The translations under genes were made by a program, and so were the position numbers. Below, in pieces: positions 9,048-14,590 of a stretch of DNA of 14,590 nucleotides (position 1 is the stretch's first letter; each line of letters begins with the position of its first letter). The notes under the pieces are model-generated. The model saw only the letters and a list, made by a program, of their open reading frames with translations, made no database searches and was not told the origin of the DNA. The stretch is from Dissophora ornata (taxonomy: Eukaryota; Mortierellomycota; Mortierellomycetes; Mortierellales; Mortierellaceae), in contig MU617370.1 in the NCBI GenBank assembly GCA_025201705.1, positions 1 through 14,590 on the forward strand, given 5' to 3'.

Positions 9048-9849
9048 ATGTCCGATATTCAAAACTTGCAATCTTATGGTAGGATCTCGATCTTTTTGAT
9101 CAAAGAAAAAAAATACCTCGCTAGCTTCATCATCTAATCGCATTTCCCCTTTGGTTTGAATGATTGCTAGATCCTTTTGCCGATCTTGGCGAATCGGGAG
9201 ACACCGGCGCTCAGCAGGAGTATATCCGTACGTAACCTACCTTTTTTATTGATCATCTTGATCCCCCCCCAGTTCGGTGAACATTCATCGTACAACGCAC
9301 CCCTTTACCCCCTTGGTTTATTTTATCTGAAGCGATTGACAGAGAGGAGCTGCAACTCCAAAAAAAAGTGATGATAACTTTTTCTTGCCGAAGCAGGGCT
9401 TCAGCAGACCGTTTTGGTCTGCTTCCTGCTCTGACGGTAGTATATTTTATATACGCTTTATGTCATAGTTACACTGATTTTTTTACATCTGTTTGCTATG
9501 CTCTTCTCTGTTTCTCTCTTGATGGTGCTATTTCCTTTTGATGGGTATTGATAGTGAATGATGGCTAATAGATCAATTTTGTTCTTATTGATCATGCACA
9601 GACATCCGTATCCAGCAGCGCAACGGACGCAAGACCCTGACGACAATTCAGGGACTTCCAGCCAACTTCGATAAGAAGCGCATGCTCAAGATTTTCAAGA
9701 AGGACTTTGCCTGCAACGGAACTCTCGTAGAGGATGACGAGTTGGGATCTGTGATCCAGCTCCAGGGCGACCAGCGCACCAAGGTCTTGAACCTCCTTGT
9801 GGAAGAGGGCGGTGTTGAGAAGAAGCAGATCAAGCTTCACGGCTTCTAA
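9048..9849 (+). CDS. SUI1: Translation initiation factor eIF1 (SUI1)
   Basis: Small factor that binds the 40S subunit near the P site, promotes scanning and blocks initiation at non-AUG or poor-context codons. Exons are 9048-9078, 9171-9227 and 9602-9849. Introns are 9079-9170 (92 nt, GTAGGA..TAG) and 9228-9601 (374 nt, GTACGT..CAG). The product is 111 aa, as in the family (108-113). Seen in sequence: the N-terminal tail with SYDPFAD, the basic loop QQRNGRKTLTT (about 34-44), DFACNGT (64-70), the conserved VIQLQGDQR (80-88) and the terminal KLHGF. The AUG context is poor (U at -3, U at +4), matching the known eIF1 autoregulatory arrangement. The long second intron contains a C/D snoRNA-like element. 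It converges with RPL35 on the right. Confidence 0.97.
9368..9434 (+). ncRNA. Candidate intronic box C/D snoRNA-like element
   Basis: Within the second eIF1 intron, a perfect C box GTGATGA (9368-9374) is followed 57 nt later by a D box CTGA (9431-9434). Between them is a strong hairpin. AGCAGG 9392-9397 pairs with CCTGCT 9425-9430, and AGCAGACC 9403-9410 pairs with GGTCTGCT 9416-9423 around a GTTTT loop, with one asymmetric internal loop. The position, in an unusually long intron of a translation gene on the sense strand, fits a snoRNA. Against this, there is no clear terminal stem, and the guide region next to the D box is buried in the hairpin. I could not match it to a named snoRNA. Confidence 0.4.
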
Positions 9850-9922
9850 TCGGAGAAAAATGATCTTTTTCTTTCATATTCCCCTTCCCACTTTTGTGTA
9901 AACTACCTGTAGTCAGCTGTAT

Positions 9923-10039
9923 ATTAAAAAAACGTAATCAAAGCTCAATTTATTGTTTTGCATGACGCTCGTTCCTGACGATGGGCATGCAGTGGTCGTG
10001 GGAAATACATGGTAAACTTCAAGGTCAAGATGCAATAAA
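9923..10039 (+). terminator. eIF1 3' UTR with candidate poly(A) signals
   Basis: ATTAAA at 9923-9928 (74 nt after the stop) and AATAAA at 10034-10039 are the two candidate signals. The second lies close to the RPL35 3' end, so the two convergent 3' UTRs may overlap. Confidence 0.4.
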
Positions 10040-10112
10040 TAGTAGTTCGCAGTACGTTTGTTATTGTTTTGATACTGGTTGCTGGGTTCCCCTTGCATGT
10101 TCTTTTTTCTTT

Positions 10113-10118
10113 TTTATT
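10113..10118 (-). terminator. RPL35 poly(A) signal
   Basis: AATAAA on the minus strand about 29 nt after the RPL35 stop codon, followed by an A/T-rich stretch. Confidence 0.6.
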
Positions 10119-10146
10119 CAAAAAAAAATCTGGCACACAAATCCAT

Positions 10147-11425
10147 TTATGCCTTGACGGCGTACTTGCGAAGAGGGAAGTGGGTGTCCTTCTTCTGCTG
10201 CTTGACAGTCTTGAGGGAAGACTCCTTCTTGGTAAGGCGGCGGCGGATGGCGCGGGTCTTCTTGACACGGAGATCCAGGGGCAAGAAGTTCTTCTTCTGG
10301 TAGAAGATGCGGAGCTGGGCACGCTGGGTCTGGGTGATGACGGTCATGACGCGGGCGATCGACTTGCGGGTAGCAGAGCTATCATGAAAAAGAAAAGACA
10401 CAGGGACAGATAACGTTAAAGCTCATGTTCGTCTCAATCCAATAGCACCGCTCACGCCGAAGTCGGTCGTGTGTGTCGCAGAAGTTCCTTTTGCTGATAA
10501 AGATGCCCTTGCCGAGAGAGCTGATCCGTGTGCTGGACAGAGTTGATAGTGCTGCAGTATCTTCAGTCGTAAGGTGGGCAGATCTCATCGCAATACTTCA
10601 TACTCATGCCGTTATGGTCGTCAATATCCGTGGTCAAGTGCGTCGTACCGGTTGCTGATCAATTCGCTTCAACAGCCAGAATCCGATGCTACACTATCCT
10701 AACCAATATCCTGCCACCAAGAAATGCTTTCCATGCCAATGATCCTGGCTCCACTCTGGCTCCACATTTGATCATTTGAAATATGAAAAGCTTGCGATTT
10801 GCGCTGCCTTACATCTTGGTCAACTTGCCGGCGGAACCACCAGCAACCTTCTGGACCTTGAGGGAGGCGAGCTCCTGCTTGAGCTCCTCGAGCTGCTTGG
10901 TGAGCTCAGCCTTGTTCTTGGTGCGCAACTCGTAAGCCTTGACAGCAGCCTACGTGAAGGGAGATACAAAGGAGAATAACGTGTGATGCGTCAGCTCTAG
11001 ACATCTCTTATTCTTGATTGATGACAGGTCATCAAGCCATCCTGGTTTTTGTGAAGCCCACACGTCCTCTGTTGGCCTTGTGCTGATGATCCCAGCAATA
11101 TGCTGCGATTCCAGAAAAGCGCCATAAAGCATTATAGTTCTGGACACTGATGGATGTCTATTTCTGCATGAACTTTCACGAGATTGCGATCCTGCATTGT
11201 TGTCTCGCTCAAAAAGCAGCTCCTGGCAGACTGTTGAATCAGAGTTTCCCCATGAATGAACGCGATTTCTTTGAAGCTCCTTTGCATCCGCCATCCCGAC
11301 AACCATTCCCGACGATAAATCCGCGTTGATATGCATTTTGCATCCACGCAGTTCGGCATCCTGATATCGATGGATGGATCATCGGTTGATGGATGTTTAT
11401 GCCCCAGTTCCTTGCCCAGTACCAT
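10147..11425 (-). CDS. RPL35: 60S ribosomal protein L35 (uL29)
   Basis: Large-subunit ribosomal protein near the polypeptide exit tunnel. The two certain exons are 10813-10949 (starts [13 protein letters not shown]) and 10147-10378 (starts [10 protein letters not shown], ends [10 protein letters not shown]). They are joined across a 434-nt intron, 10379-10812 (GTAAGG..TAG), which splits the Ile codon after KLTK. The 3' splice site before GCT GCT GTC implies that the Met lies in an upstream exon, as in other eukaryotic L35 genes. The best candidate is ATG at 11423-11425 followed by a GTACTG donor, which gives a 473-nt first intron (10950-11422) and a 123-aa protein, exactly the human length. 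Its leader is pyrimidine-rich and a CCAAT box lies nearby. Motifs such as [19 protein letters not shown] are diagnostic. The gene identity is secure; the first exon is tentative (about 0.45). Confidence 0.94.
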
Positions 11426-11475
11426 TTGATTTGGATTAGATAGAGGAAAGAAAGACCAACTATGCTCCAATCAGC
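11426..11475 (-). promoter_or_regulatory. Proposed RPL35 leader and CCAAT box
   Basis: On the minus strand the bases before the proposed ATG form a CT-rich leader (GGTCTTTCTTTCCTCTATC), as expected for a ribosomal protein mRNA. CCAATCAGC at 11467-11475 is the same 9-mer found at 6269-6277 and fits the NF-Y consensus. This supports transcription starting in this area but depends on the first exon being right. Confidence 0.4.
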
Positions 11476-11815
11476 TGAGTTCACTTGGGAGTTTCGGCTT
11501 AATTAAGGGTCCTGATTTGCTGACTTTTGTAAAGTGAAAGCATCAAAGAGGTTGCTCACAGGGAGGTCGCTCTGCCTAAATCGAAAAAGAACACGGAATG
11601 CCCTCGTCTTTGTCGACTTTGTACCGACCTGTTTCTTGAACAGGCAGGACGCTCCCGCCCCCTGAATGTAATAGACTACACTGTCTTCACTCGCCTCCTT
11701 TACCACGCACTTTTACCGTTTGCATGTTGTCTTCATATTGGAGATTATGTCCATGATCACGTACAAACCTGCACGCTTTTTAAAAATGCCTTCCATCAAC
11801 TGTTTTTCTCCTTCA

Positions 11816-11893
11816 CAAAAACAAAAACAAAAACAAAAACAAAAACAAAAACAAAAACAAAAACAAAAACAAAAACAAAAACAAAAACAAAAA
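11816..11893. repeat. (CAAAAA)13 microsatellite
   Basis: Thirteen uninterrupted copies of the hexamer CAAAAA. Uninterrupted copies suggest recent expansion and probable length polymorphism between strains. Confidence 0.95.
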
Positions 11894-12622
11894 AGAACCC
11901 TCCTTTTCTTGGGTCACTACCACATTTGGTTTAATGAAAAATGACATAAAAGCATTGAACTTTTACGGTGAGGAGATCTTCGCGTTCTTGGCAATCTCTT
12001 TCGTCCTTTTTTTTTTTTTTACTTCATAATACGCTTAATTTAAATAGTTATCACCATAGTAAAGTGTACTCCGAGAAAGCTGGTCCCTCTACGATCTACT
12101 GTTTGCTTCTTAGAAATCGTGTCTTACAGCGTCTGTTTATTTCTGTACTGCCAGCGTTTTTCCTTGGCTATGTAAGATTGTAGAAATATGCCGTCAAGCT
12201 TCATCCCAAATGCATAGATAGGGATCGAGCCATGCGGCACACGCACGTTGTCGTAAAACAACAATGCAAGGCGATCTCAGCTCGGGAAAAAAAAAAAAAA
12301 AAGCTGTTCAGGATATGTTTGGAGTTTAGGGCTGGGTCATTTCGCAACCCATCTGTGTCGCACATGTACGCGGTCCCCATTGTTTGTAGTTTATGTTTCT
12401 TCTCCCCTGTCGTTTCTTTCTGGGTCATTAGCCTCCTATTCTTTTGAAAATCAACTCTGATTCTGAAGTGAAAAGCGATTTTCGCGATTTTTGGATGTTA
12501 CACAGAATGTTGCTGTTCAATGCCGAGGGAGATTCGCCTCAAGACATCAAGAAAGGAGGGGGGAGTCAATTGTAGTTCGCTTTCCTATGCCATTCCCACT
12601 CGTTTACTTTCTATTCCCACGA

Positions 12623-12674
12623 CATGGGGCATGAAACCAGCTGCTTGCATGGAGAGCTTTCTTCATGCCCCATG
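12623..12674. repeat. 13-bp perfect inverted repeat
   Basis: CATGGGGCATGAA (12623-12635) and its exact reverse complement TTCATGCCCCATG (12662-12674) flank a 26-nt spacer. A short AGCT pairing inside could lengthen the stem. It lies far from any identified gene and its role is unknown. Confidence 0.85.
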
Positions 12675-13150
12675 CCCACGGATATGGTGATTGGTGCACT
12701 CTTCTTGTCGGAGAGGGTTCTTGCATGAGGACCCTTTCAAAATATACCACTCTTGGACAGAAATGACCTAAAATGAGTTGACATCCAAACAACGCATGTA
12801 TGAGACTGGGCAGTTGTCCAGAAGGGGAAAAAAAGAAAGAGCAGAGAACAGGGGACACGGAACAGGGAACAGGAAAAGAGGAATAGAAACAAAGGATGCA
12901 AACCTAAGCATCTCATATGCTCCCAAACAGCAAGCCGGTCCGTTCACTTGCGCCATCAATTGTTAATGAAATCAAGGAAATGTGAGGAATGGATGAAGAA
13001 AGAAAGAAAAGAAAAACAAAAACAAAGCCGAGCAAAAAGGAAAAAAAAAAAAAAAGATCAAGAAATAGCATTCATGCAAAAATATGAAAAACTCCCTGGT
13101 GCAGATTAACTCCTCAATTGCGCTATTTGCGTCCACTCAATAATTTGTGT

Positions 13151-13174
13151 CCGTCGCCTAACAGCAGGCGACGG
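13151..13174. repeat. 9-bp GC-rich perfect hairpin
   Basis: CCGTCGCCT (13151-13159), a 6-nt loop AACAGC, and AGGCGACGG (13166-13174) form a perfect stem with seven G-C pairs, standing out in AT-rich surroundings. A T16 run starts 30 nt later (13204). Function unknown. Confidence 0.85.
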
Positions 13175-13809
13175 TATTCGAGTGCGTTTCCTCGCATTGC
13201 AGGTTTTTTTTTTTTTTTTGCATCGCAATGTCTATTTTGTTGTCTAAGACATATGCATGTATTGTTTTTATTTATTCTAAGATCGGAGGTGATTTTGCCC
13301 TCAAAAGTAAAGAAAATCATGCAGAACGAGGGGCAACAGCAGGGCTTACTAGAATGAGTTCCCCTGCAGAATCCAGGTCGCGGGTCATTCAATCTCCTCA
13401 TTTAAGGTTACGGAACGAGCACAGATATTTGAGGCTCTTGCACCTGATAACTAACAATTGAGAACTCTTGGCGGACTTAATAGTGTGATCGATGGCGAAG
13501 GTCTAGACGTAACTGTGCGCTGTAACAATATTTGAACGAGGATGAAGCAAACAAATCTAACCAAATATCGTTGAGAGAGGGAGGACAAATGAGTGATGAA
13601 CTTTAAAGCGAATGGACCACACATCCAGTTTATCGACTTAGGACCAAAACCCCTTGCAGGACCAAAGCTGGGTGAGAAAATGAGGGAAGCCCCTCTGAAA
13701 TTCAAGAATGAAATGCCAAGGCCATCTCCGACAGTATGCGTATGAGGAGCAAGTGTTTTCATTTCTTCTTTCCTTCTCAAATAAAAATTCGCTCTTTCTG
13801 TCCCCCTTT

Positions 13810-13835
13810 CCCCCCCCCCCAAAAAAAAAAAAAAA
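13810..13835. repeat. C11-A15 homopolymer junction
   Basis: Eleven C residues run directly into fifteen A residues. This is low-complexity DNA prone to slippage and sequencing error, so lengths here should be treated with caution. Confidence 0.9.
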
Positions 13836-14450
13836 GAACCCCGACGTAACAAATTCTACACTCTCTCGCAAAGCTTTACATTGATACCTTGAACTATCTT
13901 CCCCAAGGACAAAAAGGTAGGACGGAATGCGAGCGAGTCGAGTTTAGGGTTTCAGACTGACGTTGCTAAAGAAACGACAGTCATGAGGAGAGTATCTTTG
14001 GAAATGCCATAGCTCAAACTTTGCGTTAGTTCGTTCCGCATCGCATCTACTTTTCTTCCAGCCCTATTCTTTCCATGAGACCACGTTCGCATGATCGAAA
14101 TTGGTCTCCATACTCTCCACACTACAATAACGTTTCTCTTCTTTTGTGTTGTTGAATTGTCCCACTTTTTTTTTTTGGCCGATGGACTTTTGCGACGCTA
14201 TTTTACTTTCGAGTTCTCTAGATCTTAAATGCATGTGTACGCGTGCAATCTGTATTCCGCCTGTTGCTTCACTACTTTAATTGCTTAAGCATGGAGGAAT
14301 GAATATCGCCGCAATAATTTAGCACAGCAGGTTGCAATCGCTTGCTAATACCACAATACCGGCTTCGAGGCCACTTTCATTCCATGCCCACTCTTCGTGG
14401 GTGATGGGCCGTTGTTAGTTATCGCTGTATCTCTTCGCGCATTGACGCAA

Positions 14451-14454
<4 letters not shown>

Positions 14455-14486
<32 letters not shown>
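14455..14486. repeat. (TG)16 dinucleotide microsatellite
   Basis: Sixteen perfect TG units, followed by further GT-rich sequence to about 14515. Such tracts can adopt Z-DNA and are often polymorphic. Confidence 0.95.
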
Positions 14487-14492
<6 letters not shown>

Positions 14493-14590
14493 TGTCTGTT
14501 TGGTTTGTTTGCTCTTTCGCATTGTTGTCTTTGACCACCTCTATTGTTACGCGCTATGGGTGTGGGTTGTGTTGTGCGTGTGCCTTTTTT

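Larger units (their letters stand above)
11476..14590. other. Gene-poor 3.1 kb region
   Basis: No frame here gives a recognisable protein, and no set of splice sites joins frames into one. The apparent frames are encoded by simple repeats (for example a Gln-Lys repeat from the CAAAAA array) or by homopolymer-flanked sequence. I saw no tRNA B-box, 5S or snRNA motif. The region holds the repeats and inverted repeats listed separately, and A/T runs at 12007-12020, 12287-12302, 13041-13055 and 13204-13219. The right end may be the promoter side of a gene outside the window. Confidence 0.5.

Noticed and set aside
10555..10612. C/D snoRNA in RPL35 intron 2 (minus strand GCGATGAG ... CTGA with AGTAT/ATACT stem)
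   Set aside because: Only about 18 nt lie between the boxes and the C box is off consensus; too weak to list as a feature.
11816..11893. CRISPR-like regular array
   Set aside because: It is a plain hexamer microsatellite without spacers, in a eukaryotic genome.
11720..11944. Gln-Lys repeat protein
   Set aside because: The repeat is just the translation of the (CAAAAA)13 microsatellite; flanks show no coding character.
13451..13871. Minus-strand frames of 133 and 77 codons
   Set aside because: Both run through the C11-A15 homopolymer, producing Phe and Gly runs; no family resemblance and no codon bias.

Overview
The window looks like nuclear DNA of a filamentous fungus, probably an early-diverging lineage of the Mortierella/Mucoromycota type. 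The evidence is five conserved eukaryotic housekeeping genes split by short GT-AG introns, C-ending codon bias in the highly expressed genes, pyrimidine-rich leaders, TATA and CCAAT promoter elements, and many A/T homopolymer runs. The lineage is an inference from overall character; no phylogenetic test was possible.

Layout, left to right: IMP dehydrogenase (+, 255-2194, 3 exons, 529 aa); a 1.2 kb gap with no convincing gene; PRP19, the spliceosomal U-box/WD40 ubiquitin ligase (-, 3401-5358, 5 exons, 499 aa); a 2 kb gap holding an unexplained minus-strand TATA box, CT tract and splice signals (about 5570-6066) and a CCAAT/CRE promoter module (6264-6297); CSTF2/RNA15-type mRNA 3'-end processing factor (-, 7340-8808, 5 exons, 356 aa); a 239 bp shared divergent promoter with a perfect CRE palindrome; translation initiation factor eIF1/SUI1 (+, 9048-9849, 3 exons, 111 aa), with a snoRNA-like element in its long second intron; ribosomal protein L35/uL29 (-, 10147 to about 11425, two certain exons plus a proposed ATG-only first exon, 123 aa); then about 3.1 kb with no recognisable gene but with simple repeats, homopolymer runs and two clear inverted repeats.

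The genes are not an operon. They do share a theme of gene expression and nucleotide supply: GTP synthesis, splicing, mRNA cleavage/polyadenylation, start-codon selection and the large ribosomal subunit. All exon junctions given were worked out by hand. They restore an open frame that matches the family over its length, except for the first exon of RPL35, which is tentative.

I found no clear undescribed system. The most rewarding items are the candidate intronic C/D snoRNA in eIF1, the poor AUG context of eIF1 (the known autoregulatory design), the unexplained spliced-looking unit upstream of PRP19, the CCAAT/CRE promoter modules, and two perfect inverted repeats in the right-hand gene-free region.
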